Origin: Terriglobales bacterium
Lineage (GTDB): Bacteria; Acidobacteriota; Terriglobia; Terriglobales; Acidobacteriaceae
Assembly: GCA_035487355.1 (NCBI GenBank)
Contig: DATHMF010000009.1
Coordinates: forward strand, 45,769-109,768
Direction: 5' to 3'
Length of the DNA stretch: 64,000 nucleotides
Shown here piece after piece: positions 55,101-63,985 of the stretch. The translations under genes and the position numbers were made by a program. Positions within the stretch are counted from its first letter, which is position 1, and every line of letters begins with the position of its first letter. The notes beneath the pieces are model-generated. The model did not search any database and was not told the origin of the DNA. It saw only the letters and a list, made by a program, of their open reading frames with translations.

Positions 55101-57445
55101 CTTACGCCGATATCGTCCAGCACTACAAAGACAAACCCGTTCCCGAGTTCCTGATTGACCTTGAGACCATGCTGCCTTCCGTTGAGGCGCCCCAGGGCGA
55201 GGCGATTTCTGTCCAGGCGCATGCGTTCAACGATCTTGGCACTTATTTCTGTGTACCTGAAAACGACGTCTTCATCAGCTACTGGGACCGTGTGGAAGAC
55301 CGCCTGAACAAGATTCGCCACTCGCAAGATATCCACGGAAGATTCCGTCTGTTGGCGCTGTTTGAGCCGCCGATTGATCCGCTGGCGCTCATTCGGGCGG
55401 CCGGTGCAACGAATAACTTTCTTACGGCAGGAGGCGGCGCGGCGAACACAGTTCCGCCCTATCGCTTCCAGGTCGCACTCGACCGGGCGCGGCGTCTGGC
55501 CTCAACAGCAGCTCAGTTGGGAACATTGTTGCAGTCGGCACTCGAGGCAAAAGACGGCGAAGCGCTCGCCTTGCTGCGCAACACCCAGGAGGCCCAGATC
55601 CTAGCTCTGACCACGCAGATGAAGCAGAGTCAGATCACGCGCATGAGTACCTCTGTTGAGGCCCTGAAGGTAAGCCAGCAGACCGCCAAGGCGCAAATCG
55701 ATTTTTATACGAATGCGCTCAGTACCGGGCTCATTCCCGAGGAGCAACTCAACCTGGATGCAAGCGCCACCGGCTTGCGGTTTACGCTAGCCGCCAATAT
55801 TCTCAAGACCTCATCTGCCATCGGTTATGCGGTTCCGCAGGCGGGCTCGCCCTTTGCCATGACCTATGGCGGCCAGCAAATCGGGGCTGTCGTTGATGCC
55901 ACCGCAGGGGCTGCAGAGATAGGCGCTGAGATATCGGCCTACGTCTCGCAACGCGCCCTCACTATGGCCGGATATCAGCGCCGCACCGACGATTGGAATC
56001 TGGCCAAGACCGTCGCTCAGAACGAATACGACTCTCTCACGCAGCAGATCGCCGCTGCCGCGGCCGATCTTGCCACAGCCCAGCAAGACCTCGTCATTCA
56101 CAAGAAGGCAATCGCACAAAACAAGGAGACGGATGATTTCCTGGCCGGCAAATTTACCAATGAGGATCTGTATCTGTGGACGGCCGGCCGGTTGTCAGCT
56201 CTCTACTATCAGTCCTATCAACTCGCCGTTCAAAGCGCGCTATCTGCTCAAAAATCCTTCCAATACGAGATGGATAACAGCAACACCTTCATCAACTTCG
56301 ACTATTGGGATAGCGCTCACAAGGGTCTGCGTGCCGCCGATGGGCTCTTGTTCTCGCTCGACCAGATAGAATCCGCCTATGCGCAGGGGAACACGCGCCG
56401 GCTCGAGATCGAACGCACCATTTCACTTGCGGCGCTCGATCCGTTGGCCCTCGATGCCCTCAAGACAACGGGAACGTGCAACTTCGAGTTTCCGGAAATC
56501 ATGTTTGATTACGATTATCCCGGCCACTACGTGCGTAAGATCCAGTCTCTTTCCATGTCCATTCCCGCGATCGTTGGTCCTTACCAGAACATCAGGGCCA
56601 GCCTCACACAAAATCACAGCTACGTTGCGGCGACCAACGACGCAGCCAATGTCAAATACCTTTTGGGTCTGAAAAATGGCCAAGGAAGCGGAAACATGCC
56701 TTCGACCGTATGGAAAGATTGGCAGGCCAACAACCGGCAAATTGCCGTGTCCCACGGGATGGATGACTCCGGCGTGTTCCAGTTGGATTTTCATGATGAA
56801 CGTTACCTGCCATTCGAAGGCACCGGTGCGGTCTCCAGTTGGACTCTGGAACTGCCCCGTGAAACCAATCATTTTGATTTCAACCAGCTTTCCGACGTCA
56901 TCATCACGCTGCGCTACACGGCTCTAGAAGATGACGGGCTGAAAACGTCCGTGAGAACCACCCTTTCCACGCATCCTTTGGATGTTGGATACTACCTCTC
57001 CGTTCAGCAATCTTTTGGCGTGCAGTGGCAGAGTTTCCTGGCAGACCATTCTCAAGCCGATTCACAAACCCTGCAGTTCAATTACACGCCGGCGTGGCTG
57101 GGTTATCTGCTCGAGATGGATTTGGTGAGCGTAAGCCTGCGGCTCACGACCGATTCTTCAGTCCCATTGGATAATCAACCGCAAGTCAAGATCGGCACTC
57201 TGACCTGGGACAAGACCGCGGCGCAAGACATTCAGCTCACCAACGGATTGGCAACCGTCAAAATCCCAGGATGGAAACGCGAGCCTGCGGGTGGTCCATG
57301 GAAAATCGTTTTTGACCTGAAGCAAATCCGTCAATCGACTACATTGTCGTCGCTGCTGGCTGATGGTCAATGGTTCGATCCAGCCAAGCTCCTCGATGTT
57401 GAGCTGCTGTTCGATTGCAAAGTAAAGCTCTTCTCCTCCAACTAA
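49133..57445 (+). CDS. Insecticidal toxin complex A-type protein (TcA, pore-forming and receptor-binding subunit)
   Basis: A 2770-residue TcA homologue, somewhat longer than the usual 2300-2500. The N-terminal VRP1-like region has the family block LFGSLNFCACDECKSIFGPA near residue 156, followed by AAYLVDLLR. A long alpha-helical shell follows, then a neuraminidase-like/receptor-binding beta region near 1050-1400. The block RFRLLALFEPPIDPLALIR lies near 2065. A coiled-coil and hydrophobic pore region is near 2130-2400 (AVVDATAGAAEIGAEISAYV). The TcB-binding C-terminus contains EFPEIMFDYDYPGHYVRKI and SMSIPAIVGPYQNIRASL. ATG at 49133 has aggag upstream; codons back to 49001 overlap the previous gene. 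In characterised systems five TcA chains form a syringe-like channel that injects the TcC toxin. There is no signal peptide, as is usual. Confidence 0.95.
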   Translation: MTDAARDYSPDQIKQYLVAHGHATPKDIDFLHSPRRKGTETQIPQAVLATHARLYSVTSDINVSHGLIQQGISSAAQIAMMPRRSFVSGPGKALGASQQQASAMHARAVRVHNRTMQMFAATHSAVTSTYFRSTRVANVSDELVQQFEKLPSYQDLFGSLNFCACDECKSIFGPAAYLVDLLRITDRYITTPNKGTIPAAFLLQSRRPDLWKLPLTCAMTNNTLPYLQIVNERLMDAVQSALQIQTSDALLQQMATSMFYPLNLPFNHPLDRVRVLLQQIKVPLGDIYAAWGVAADAVVRERLGLSLEQLAIVKNTVSDPGTLAKFYGVPAASLSTLAQVGVFMQQTGLAVKDVIDLIQQNMSATEITAGVPQNLFINQGLGAAFLKLSSADDQSSSTIQNMSNTALDQINRLRRLAATLGWSVETTDWCVRAVKPGKAPAIDADALAGLERVNRLAAAFNLSPIQASVFFGPIKTYGGDGTDPVSLFDRLFNDPSTLSGGSDYHPSGNSLNSTYTDTPLSWQPGSKNAADIASITRVAPGLGLTLPAANALGAQLFGTTSQQLTVDVLSSLYRHALLSQALNLPMDQYLILLSLQGITGKNPFAGPDLDSLVAAWQWMNTAGLDLYTLNYILQATPSVFVDPLFQDSAVTPWLQGLVSTIPDLSAPTAEATIMQQVAVFFSVSVQLATVCMQMAIKAVPVPDAVKTLPPVNVKDWIKAFLAANTPYADYVTKVLRWVSRWLVFAQQANLTAELLNSVATYAASYGLPADFSALPWAAAQGIERFAALTRQFGDRRGNLLQYVALSQPPAQDGDANALAKLADATGWDPSQVTQLLSSVVVGIKSVPERLQRLKACFGQISTLGADVAFMQGIVGLATNQDWNVYLQQAALCQSKVSGRYGQNRWQQLGGQVEGKLQVNLRDALVGLELAALRATYKDIQTPNNVYEFLLTDVETGPEAQISYIKEALNAVQLYLQRCRLRLEPGVEILDEIPPIWWDWMLNYRVWEANRRIFLYPENYLLPSLRRDQTSVFRTLSSDLRQSDITSDYVESVYNNYMDGFGELARLKPVDSYRCTVEDPKKGKIRALYLLARTETAPFTFFLCRQLEATPWTEWEKIDLTINAPSVTLVYAFTRLFVFWVEVKSESTPSIQVGTTGGQTNNNQVYRATIQYSFQNHQGKWVPAQTLAKDIVVLFTGQGTDAVKLTNDPLFNGCFDLDSIPWSKVFAVSVTGANWPGGNGPISDSDRIVVSFGPYVRAEGVETPPIDQPTNRDAVAFVNNLKQRVFEHTLTTAGRLSGELPVNGYWVLDSGLQSNFVGHNAEFILLDPYVPGAPLSSFAPNMDDLSLQVQLVRTTSPISANYTADLPGFASSPAQPTQVSSAFFATETVSNDAATKIYNALIAAQVLDQRGNISATAMANLDLTIALGALLADGTINATQLPGILDVLLRNLGSPVLFSSATNSNAQVFTVKNQPGWFVFNNGDEMFLLEPQPGTAFGAINESLLVSQPPLNSNSFVVPDPANPSAPKINGSVSVQIFNLMQSFSLVDARGIPDFASIKKLPKGLATALANLQLSDDQLAMVNGIVYNYPVIFSDTFVSSRISKDVSLQIYTLMQQFSLIDRNNRLHLDMVTSTLVNRILANLVMKQTILQKDVAAIYRTVVRTPVAFTFSYWNPGDASSFSTLSSANFTVTRLTTSAIQPMSRALFTGGIDRLLSLDTQNIPAIPVLPFGRLGPSTSVAWPGAIDGAQVDFDGLYGQYFWEVFYHGPMLVANSLAANLQFREAISWFQYVFNPTVQESFITSTTFSDATNQAISPQGSAEALTTLQSTMIGNPSAPIVDANGRVNPALTPTTNLGLSSTSFTPDQMQMVTNVVLNYQLAKPSARFWRFRPFRTYNLETLRAMLTDGSPAVQAYENDPFNPFAIARLRIGAFEKATVMQYIDTLLNWGDYYFGQDTWEAIVAATMVYVYAYNLLGPRPQQVGVCEASATATYADIVQHYKDKPVPEFLIDLETMLPSVEAPQGEAISVQAHAFNDLGTYFCVPENDVFISYWDRVEDRLNKIRHSQDIHGRFRLLALFEPPIDPLALIRAAGATNNFLTAGGGAANTVPPYRFQVALDRARRLASTAAQLGTLLQSALEAKDGEALALLRNTQEAQILALTTQMKQSQITRMSTSVEALKVSQQTAKAQIDFYTNALSTGLIPEEQLNLDASATGLRFTLAANILKTSSAIGYAVPQAGSPFAMTYGGQQIGAVVDATAGAAEIGAEISAYVSQRALTMAGYQRRTDDWNLAKTVAQNEYDSLTQQIAAAAADLATAQQDLVIHKKAIAQNKETDDFLAGKFTNEDLYLWTAGRLSALYYQSYQLAVQSALSAQKSFQYEMDNSNTFINFDYWDSAHKGLRAADGLLFSLDQIESAYAQGNTRRLEIERTISLAALDPLALDALKTTGTCNFEFPEIMFDYDYPGHYVRKIQSLSMSIPAIVGPYQNIRASLTQNHSYVAATNDAANVKYLLGLKNGQGSGNMPSTVWKDWQANNRQIAVSHGMDDSGVFQLDFHDERYLPFEGTGAVSSWTLELPRETNHFDFNQLSDVIITLRYTALEDDGLKTSVRTTLSTHPLDVGYYLSVQQSFGVQWQSFLADHSQADSQTLQFNYTPAWLGYLLEMDLVSVSLRLTTDSSVPLDNQPQVKIGTLTWDKTAAQDIQLTNGLATVKIPGWKREPAGGPWKIVFDLKQIRQSTTLSSLLADGQWFDPAKLLDVELLFDCKVKLFSSN

Positions 57446-57463
57446 ACGGCATAAGGATCGACA

Positions 57464-60400
57464 GTGATCAGAACACAAATCACAGAAACGACGCCGGAGC
57501 CTCCCACACTGAAACTACCGGAGCCCAGCGCACATCCGGGCTACGGCGAGGTTCTGGGCGTGCATCCTTTTACCGGCACGTTTTCTGTAACCGTTCCTAT
57601 TTCGATTCCGCCGGCGCGCGGCACTCCTGCTCTCTCACTCGTATACACGGACGATGCTCCACTCGGAAGCTTCGGCGCGGGAATGCGTCTGGATATCCCC
57701 AGCATTGTGCGGCACACCAGCAGCGGCTTTCCGCGTTATGACGATCAAGATGTTTTCCTTGGTCCCGGCGGAGAGGAGCTGACTCCCGGCGTCAAAGGCA
57801 CAGATCCATACTGGACGCCTGACCAGCGCAACGAGATTGAAAATAGAACTACCTATATCGTGCGCACATACAGGGCTAGAACCAACCCGAGTCTTGAGCG
57901 CATCGAACGCTGGAACGCACCTGATGGTTCCTTTTTTTGGAAAGTGCGCGATCAAGCTAATGGCGTCGCGATCTTCGGCCGCTCCAAGGCAGCCAGGATC
58001 TCGGACCCTGTCACTCCCAGCCATGATTGCGAATGGCTCCTCGAAGAGGAGAGCGACGCGCTTGGCAATCGCGTCGTGTACATCTATAAAGCCGAAGATG
58101 GGACCGGCTGGACCGGCTGGGTGCCGCCGGGCGGATTCGCCAACAAATATATTGCCAGCATCCGTTATTCGAACTATACGCCTGCAGGCGGTGGCGAGGA
58201 GCTGTTTGCGTTTGAATTGCTGTTTGACTACGGCGAATATGATCTCACGAACCAGAACCTGACTCCCGCTCGCGCCTGGGCGCTGCGCCCCGATCCATCT
58301 ACGACCTGCCGTTCGGGCTTTCCCATTCAGAACCTGCGCTTGTGCCGCAACATTCTGCTGGTAAATCACCTACCCGAACTGCCCGCGCCAGGGCCATCGC
58401 TTGCGATGGTAGCCGGATTGCATTATGCCGAAGACCCGGTACATACTACTCTGGTCTCGTTGCAGTTCACCGGGTATCGTCGCGAAGCAGGCGGATACGA
58501 GCAAGCATCATTGCAGCCCTTTACCTTCGAGTATGTGCATGTTGATATATCGCAGGCCGCTTGGAACCCGCTGCAGTTGAACAATCACGGCACAATCCCT
58601 GGTCGCTTGGACCAGGACCTGCACCTCTCTGATCTGCGCGGCGAAGGACTGCCCGGGATTTTACGCTTTACCAATGGCGGCACGTCGTATTCCGGGCCTC
58701 AAGCTAATGGCAGCTTTGCCGCTCCAAAAAATTTGTTACAGGCTCCCAACGTTCCCTGGCTGGACGACATACGCTACACACTGCACGATGTGGAAGGTGA
58801 CAAAAACGATTCCGTTATGGTGATGGCGCCGGAAATGGGCGGCTTTTTCCAAAACCGCCTGGATGGAAACTGGGATGCATTTCAACCTTTCGCACAGCAT
58901 GCTCCTGAAGCGGCAACCGCCCTGGTTTTTTGGGTAGACTTGAATGGTGGCGGAAAGAAGGATGTGATCGCTCCGCAGAATGGAAGCATGCGAGTTTACC
59001 TGTCAGAGGGATCGGCCGGTTTCCAGGCCCCGCTTACTGTTTCTCCTCCTGCTGGCTTCCCGGCTTTGGATTTTCCCGATGCCCGTACCTTGACGATATT
59101 CACCGAGATTCTTGGCGACGGGCTTTCACACTGTGTCAAGGTCAGCGATGGCAGCGTGCAGGTTTGGTTGAATTTGGGATACGGAAGTTTCGCCCCCATG
59201 TATGTCATGCCGGGTTCACCGCGCCTCGGGCCGGAGATTACCCCCGACCGTATCCTTTTTGGGAATTTTACCGGCTCTGGATGCGCAGACCTGTTGCTTG
59301 TCTATCCCAGTCGCCTGGAGTTGTATCGCAACCAGAACGGAAACAGCTTTGCACCACCCATCTTGCTTGCTCTACCTAACGGCAGCGATCGATTTGACGA
59401 ACTGACCACGGCAGATATGCGTGGCACAGGCCGTGAATGCCTGGTTGTGATCAAACCAGACCGGCCCGAGCTGAATGCATATCTCGATTTCTGTGGAGAC
59501 GAAGACGCCCAGCCTTACCGGCTCGCAACATGTGCCAACGGCGCGAGCGGCATAAGCTCGTTCCAATACCGCAGCTCCACCAGCTTTTATCTGGCCGACC
59601 AGGCCCGGGGAGTCCCTTGGACTACGGCATTGTCGAGTCCCGTCATCCTGTTGGCCAGGCTCGAGCAGCGCGACGAAACCACCGGCATCAGCAAAACCGA
59701 GACGTTTCACTATCGTGATGGCTATTACGATCCCGTGGAGCAGATTTTCCGGGGCTTCAGTTATGTCGAAACGGTGACTTCGGAAACGATCGCCGGTCCG
59801 TCAGGCCCGCTTCCTGTTGCTGCCACTCGGCAGACGCGCTTGTGGTTGGACGCAGGTGTTACTCCCGATCTTCAGGATCTGACCCTCAGCGGACGCCCAA
59901 AATTCTTCAACGGCGACGACCAAGCGATAAGCGCTGCAGGGACCGTTTTCGCCTCAACGATCTCCACCCAAAGCAGCGAGACAGTACGCGAAGCATACGT
60001 CGCACTTGCCGGTTTGGAACTGCATCGCGAATTGTACACACTCGATGACAACGGACAGCCACAGGCAGTACCGTTGCTGGTAGAAGATCATGGATTCATA
60101 GTCGAGATGCTGCAACCGGCCTTGCCCGGCGGCCTCGCCAGCTTTCAGGTCTTACTGCGCGAGACCGTCAGCAGCGCCTACGAGGGCGTTGCGAACGATC
60201 CTCGCGTCCAACACAACGCAGTTCTCCAGTGGGATACGCTCGGCTCACCCACGCAGTCGGTTGAGGTTCACTATCCACGCCGAAAGCCGGATGTGCCCGG
60301 GCAAGCGGCGATGCACACGCTGCTCCACGAAAATGACTACATCAACCTGGATAATGGTAACTTGTTCCTTGTACACCTGCCCTGGCAGGTTCGCCGGTCA

Positions 60401-63400
60401 GAGGTCGCCGGCCTTACTCCGGCGAATGCGATCGGTTTCAGTTACAGTGAGTTGGCTGCGCAAATCGCTATCGCATCCGCTGGCGCAAACCGGATTCTCT
60501 ACGGAACAACCTTTGATGCCGGAGCGCAAACCCGGCTCTTTGAATGGAGTCAGGTCCTGTTTTGGAACAATGATCTGAGTGGACCTGATGTCGCCGGATC
60601 GAGTGGTTCACGTGGGTTGCTGCATCATCAGCGCGATGCCGTTTTCCCAACGACTTTTCCCACAGATATTTCCGGAGGGCGTATCACTGCCGCGATGCTG
60701 AGCCAGGATGCCGGATTGAACCAAGATGCCGGATATTGGTGGCGCAACGGCACCATCATCGAATATGCCGCCAATGGATACTTTCTTCCCGAAACTTTCC
60801 AGACGCCCTTTCAAACTCCTGCGGCGTTGACAATGGTTGTTTATGACCAGCCCTATTGGCTGATGCCCCTGCATATCACGGATGCGTTAGGCAATAAGAC
60901 GACAGCGCAAACTGATTACCAGGCCCTGGAGCCAGCCTCTGTGACAGACGAGAACGGTGTTACCCGCGAGGCGCAATTCGATCCGCTCCGTCGCGTCGTG
61001 TTACTTTGCGAACATGGCCAGTTGAAAGGCGTATATCAGGGTTCTATGCAATTGGCCAACTATCGGCGGCAGCCTGTTCCCGATTTGCCGACTCTAACAG
61101 CTAATCCTGGGCTCTATCTTCAAGGGGCGCGAACATACATTCTGCACCAGGATTCAGCATGGAACGGCACAGGTTCGCAGCCACGTGCAGCAGTTGCCAT
61201 AGAAGCCGCACAGTATGTCAACGGTCCAGCAGCCACAACTCCGGCAGCGACTCCCCAGTTCCGCGTCACATATCTGGATTCGCTCTCTCGTCCTTTAGAG
61301 CTGATCGAGCGCGTCGACCGTGCTGCGGCACAGAATTCTCCCGGAACCGGGGATTGGGCATGGGTAAGTACGAAACGCATGGCCTTGAGCGACGATGATC
61401 GTGTGTGCCGCTCTTATCTGCCGGTTTTCATGGAATCGTTCCTCTTCCAGCCAGCCGGCAGCCGTCCTTATATGCAGTACCTCTACGATGGGCGGGATCG
61501 TCAGTCACGCGTTGACAGTCCCAAGGGTTATTTTTCCCGCATCGAACGGCCCAATGCCTGGGAAGAACAACACTTCGACCATAATGATACGGTGCTCGAT
61601 TCCACATATTACAAGTTACATATTAATGATCCCAATCTGCCTCCGTCCGAGCAGCGCGCCCTACAACAGGCCGCTTCCTTTTACAACACACCGCGCATTG
61701 TGAAAGTAGATTCGCAGGGCTACCACATCGTAGATCAGCATCTGAATGTCGAGAACGGGCAGATCGTTCGCTATGACTTTAATTCGGCCGTGGATATTAG
61801 AGGCCTGATAGTCGAGAGCACAGATCCTCGTCTGGGTGCCGCTGGCGAAAACAACTACACGGCGGTCTTTGACATGCGGCAGCATCCGGTCCGTATACAA
61901 CGTGCCGATGCCGGTATCATCCATCTATTGCGCGACGCCATGGATCTGCCGGTTCATGAATGGACGGCCCGCGGCGATCACCTGCAAACCATCTATGATC
62001 AGCCCCTGAGAAGGCCGATCGCGCAGCTCCTGGACTCCGGAAGCGGCCCGCAGACCATTACCGCGTACACCTACGGCAACGATCCTGCCACTCTCACCGT
62101 CAACCGGCTGACCCAAGTAAAGGATCAAACTGCGATTCACACGATAGGCTCCTGCTTCATTGGTAGCCATCCTGCTGAAGAGGCCCATCAGTTTATACAG
62201 CAGACCGATGCTCAAATCGTGGACTGGAGTAAATCCTCACAGATCACTCTTCAACCCGAGACGTGGCGCATGGCATGGGAGGTCAATCCAGTCCAGCAGG
62301 TATTGGCCGAACACTGCGCCGATGGCTCCACGATTCGCTACAACTTTTATTCGAATAATTGGCTGGCTGGCATTCAGGTCGAGCCTGTGGGCGGAGGCGC
62401 GCCGGTGACCGCGGCAGCTTCAGTGGTATACACACCCGCGGCATCTCCTGCCTCAGCCAACTTGGGTCCGCAGGCGAAGATCGCTTGGACCTACGATCCA
62501 CTCACAGAAAAACTGATTCAGAGCGCCACCACACGGCTTTCCGATCAAAGTGCGTTGCAAGACCTCACTTTTACGCTTGATCCCACTGAGAATGTCTGCT
62601 CGGTTCAAGATCGGGCCGCGGCCAAACTCGTCGGCGTTGCTCCCACTCCAACGCCAGAAAAAGTCTATAGCTTCGACGCGCTTTACCGGCTCACTGAGGC
62701 GACTGGGTGGGAGCGATCCGAGGGTAGAACTGTCGGCGCCTATCTACAGAGTTTCACATACGACGCGGGCGGAAATCTGACTGGTATCAACGAAAATCCC
62801 GGCGCTGCCGCCAATAGCCGGAGGCTTACGGTAGCCAGCAATTCGAATCGTGGCGTGGCGGCCTCCATGATCAAGCCCGGAGAGAGTGTAGACAGCTTCT
62901 TTGATGCTGCCGGCAATCTGCAATCTCTCGAAGAAGGCACGTCGTTTAGCTACGATTTTGCCAATCGCCTCGTCGCCGCAAACCCGCCGAGCACGGCTGC
63001 CCCAAAAGTCTCTTATTGGTACGATAGGCGCGGCATCCGCCTGCGTCAGCGTGTTGCAGACGCCCAAAACAAAGTCACCGAACGCCTGCACGTTGGCTCA
63101 ACGTATATTGAAACCCTACGTGTACCCGGTGCTCCCGATGTCCGCAGGTTCCAGGTAGTGGTGCGGGCCTTCGGCGACGATCTGCTCATCTCGGGCCACG
63201 ATGGAGCCGGTGGCAGCCGGCTCGACCGGCATCTGCTGTGCGATCATCTCGGCTCGGTCACCGTGGAGTTTGACGATCAGGCGCAGGTGCTGCGCTGCCG
63301 TGACTACTATCCATTTGGCCAGTTGAGCGTTTTGGTAAATGGAAGCACCTATCTGGATTTGGGCTTCAACGGCAAAGAACGTGACCAAGAGACCGGAATG

Positions 63401-63985
63401 TCCTACTTCGGCGGGCGCTATTACCTCTCTGCCTGGGGGCGGTGGTTGACGTCCGATCCTATGGGAGAGATAGACGGACCCAACCTCTTCCTTTATGTAC
63501 ACGACAATCCGGTAACCCTGACCGACCCCTACGGCTTCGTCTCGAAGCAGAAGAAGAAGAGAAAAGCAGCAACTCTAGGCCAAATCAAACGGCGCCGGGA
63601 TCTGGGCATAAACAACGCAGGACGAAAGGCACGGAAGATTAGACCGCCAGCCCGATATGCTCCTCCGCCACCCGGAGGCCATTATGGCCGACCATACTTT
63701 TGGTTCCAGGGAGTCAAGAAGCGAGGGCTGCATCCAGGCAACAGATACTTGCATGTAGTGACCATCACATACATCGGCAACCGCACGGGAGATTACGCTG
63801 CAGCCAACGCTGCCGCTGGCATCGGGGCCACCCCCGCCGGCTTCGTCTGGCATCATTATCATAACTACTCGCCGGCAACCGGACGAGGCAGGATGTATCT
63901 CATGACCGTCGCTGACCACGCTCCGGCGCATACCGGTGGCGTATGGATGTATGAGCAAGCACATGGAGGCGTCTATGGTCCCTGA
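57464..63985 (+). CDS. TcB-TcC fusion (SpvB/TcdB/RHS cocoon) with C-terminal WHH/HNH-type nuclease toxin
   Basis: A 2173-residue single-chain TcB-TcC. It starts with an SpvB domain (GYGEVLGVHPFTGTFSV, ALSLVY, GMRLDIPSIVRHTSSGFPRY). A TcdB middle domain follows (STSFYLADQARGVPWTTAL, YYDPVEQIFRGFSYVETV; near residues 703-770), then RHS/YD repeats. The RHS-associated core runs from DHLGSVTVEFDD near 1927 to NPVTLTDPYGF ending at 2025, which marks the autoprotease cut in related TcC proteins. The last 148 residues are the variable toxin: a basic linker (KQKKKRKAATLGQIKRRRD), then VWHHYHNYSPATGRGRMYLM and HAPAHTGGV with W2129-H2130-H2131, like WHH-family HNH nucleases. GTG at 57464 has ataagg upstream and lies 18 bases after the TcA stop. 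The gene is complete; an immunity gene would lie outside the window. Confidence 0.94.
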   Translation: MIRTQITETTPEPPTLKLPEPSAHPGYGEVLGVHPFTGTFSVTVPISIPPARGTPALSLVYTDDAPLGSFGAGMRLDIPSIVRHTSSGFPRYDDQDVFLGPGGEELTPGVKGTDPYWTPDQRNEIENRTTYIVRTYRARTNPSLERIERWNAPDGSFFWKVRDQANGVAIFGRSKAARISDPVTPSHDCEWLLEEESDALGNRVVYIYKAEDGTGWTGWVPPGGFANKYIASIRYSNYTPAGGGEELFAFELLFDYGEYDLTNQNLTPARAWALRPDPSTTCRSGFPIQNLRLCRNILLVNHLPELPAPGPSLAMVAGLHYAEDPVHTTLVSLQFTGYRREAGGYEQASLQPFTFEYVHVDISQAAWNPLQLNNHGTIPGRLDQDLHLSDLRGEGLPGILRFTNGGTSYSGPQANGSFAAPKNLLQAPNVPWLDDIRYTLHDVEGDKNDSVMVMAPEMGGFFQNRLDGNWDAFQPFAQHAPEAATALVFWVDLNGGGKKDVIAPQNGSMRVYLSEGSAGFQAPLTVSPPAGFPALDFPDARTLTIFTEILGDGLSHCVKVSDGSVQVWLNLGYGSFAPMYVMPGSPRLGPEITPDRILFGNFTGSGCADLLLVYPSRLELYRNQNGNSFAPPILLALPNGSDRFDELTTADMRGTGRECLVVIKPDRPELNAYLDFCGDEDAQPYRLATCANGASGISSFQYRSSTSFYLADQARGVPWTTALSSPVILLARLEQRDETTGISKTETFHYRDGYYDPVEQIFRGFSYVETVTSETIAGPSGPLPVAATRQTRLWLDAGVTPDLQDLTLSGRPKFFNGDDQAISAAGTVFASTISTQSSETVREAYVALAGLELHRELYTLDDNGQPQAVPLLVEDHGFIVEMLQPALPGGLASFQVLLRETVSSAYEGVANDPRVQHNAVLQWDTLGSPTQSVEVHYPRRKPDVPGQAAMHTLLHENDYINLDNGNLFLVHLPWQVRRSEVAGLTPANAIGFSYSELAAQIAIASAGANRILYGTTFDAGAQTRLFEWSQVLFWNNDLSGPDVAGSSGSRGLLHHQRDAVFPTTFPTDISGGRITAAMLSQDAGLNQDAGYWWRNGTIIEYAANGYFLPETFQTPFQTPAALTMVVYDQPYWLMPLHITDALGNKTTAQTDYQALEPASVTDENGVTREAQFDPLRRVVLLCEHGQLKGVYQGSMQLANYRRQPVPDLPTLTANPGLYLQGARTYILHQDSAWNGTGSQPRAAVAIEAAQYVNGPAATTPAATPQFRVTYLDSLSRPLELIERVDRAAAQNSPGTGDWAWVSTKRMALSDDDRVCRSYLPVFMESFLFQPAGSRPYMQYLYDGRDRQSRVDSPKGYFSRIERPNAWEEQHFDHNDTVLDSTYYKLHINDPNLPPSEQRALQQAASFYNTPRIVKVDSQGYHIVDQHLNVENGQIVRYDFNSAVDIRGLIVESTDPRLGAAGENNYTAVFDMRQHPVRIQRADAGIIHLLRDAMDLPVHEWTARGDHLQTIYDQPLRRPIAQLLDSGSGPQTITAYTYGNDPATLTVNRLTQVKDQTAIHTIGSCFIGSHPAEEAHQFIQQTDAQIVDWSKSSQITLQPETWRMAWEVNPVQQVLAEHCADGSTIRYNFYSNNWLAGIQVEPVGGGAPVTAAASVVYTPAASPASANLGPQAKIAWTYDPLTEKLIQSATTRLSDQSALQDLTFTLDPTENVCSVQDRAAAKLVGVAPTPTPEKVYSFDALYRLTEATGWERSEGRTVGAYLQSFTYDAGGNLTGINENPGAAANSRRLTVASNSNRGVAASMIKPGESVDSFFDAAGNLQSLEEGTSFSYDFANRLVAANPPSTAAPKVSYWYDRRGIRLRQRVADAQNKVTERLHVGSTYIETLRVPGAPDVRRFQVVVRAFGDDLLISGHDGAGGSRLDRHLLCDHLGSVTVEFDDQAQVLRCRDYYPFGQLSVLVNGSTYLDLGFNGKERDQETGMSYFGGRYYLSAWGRWLTSDPMGEIDGPNLFLYVHDNPVTLTDPYGFVSKQKKKRKAATLGQIKRRRDLGINNAGRKARKIRPPARYAPPPPGGHYGRPYFWFQGVKKRGLHPGNRYLHVVTITYIGNRTGDYAAANAAAGIGATPAGFVWHHYHNYSPATGRGRMYLMTVADHAPAHTGGVWMYEQAHGGVYGP

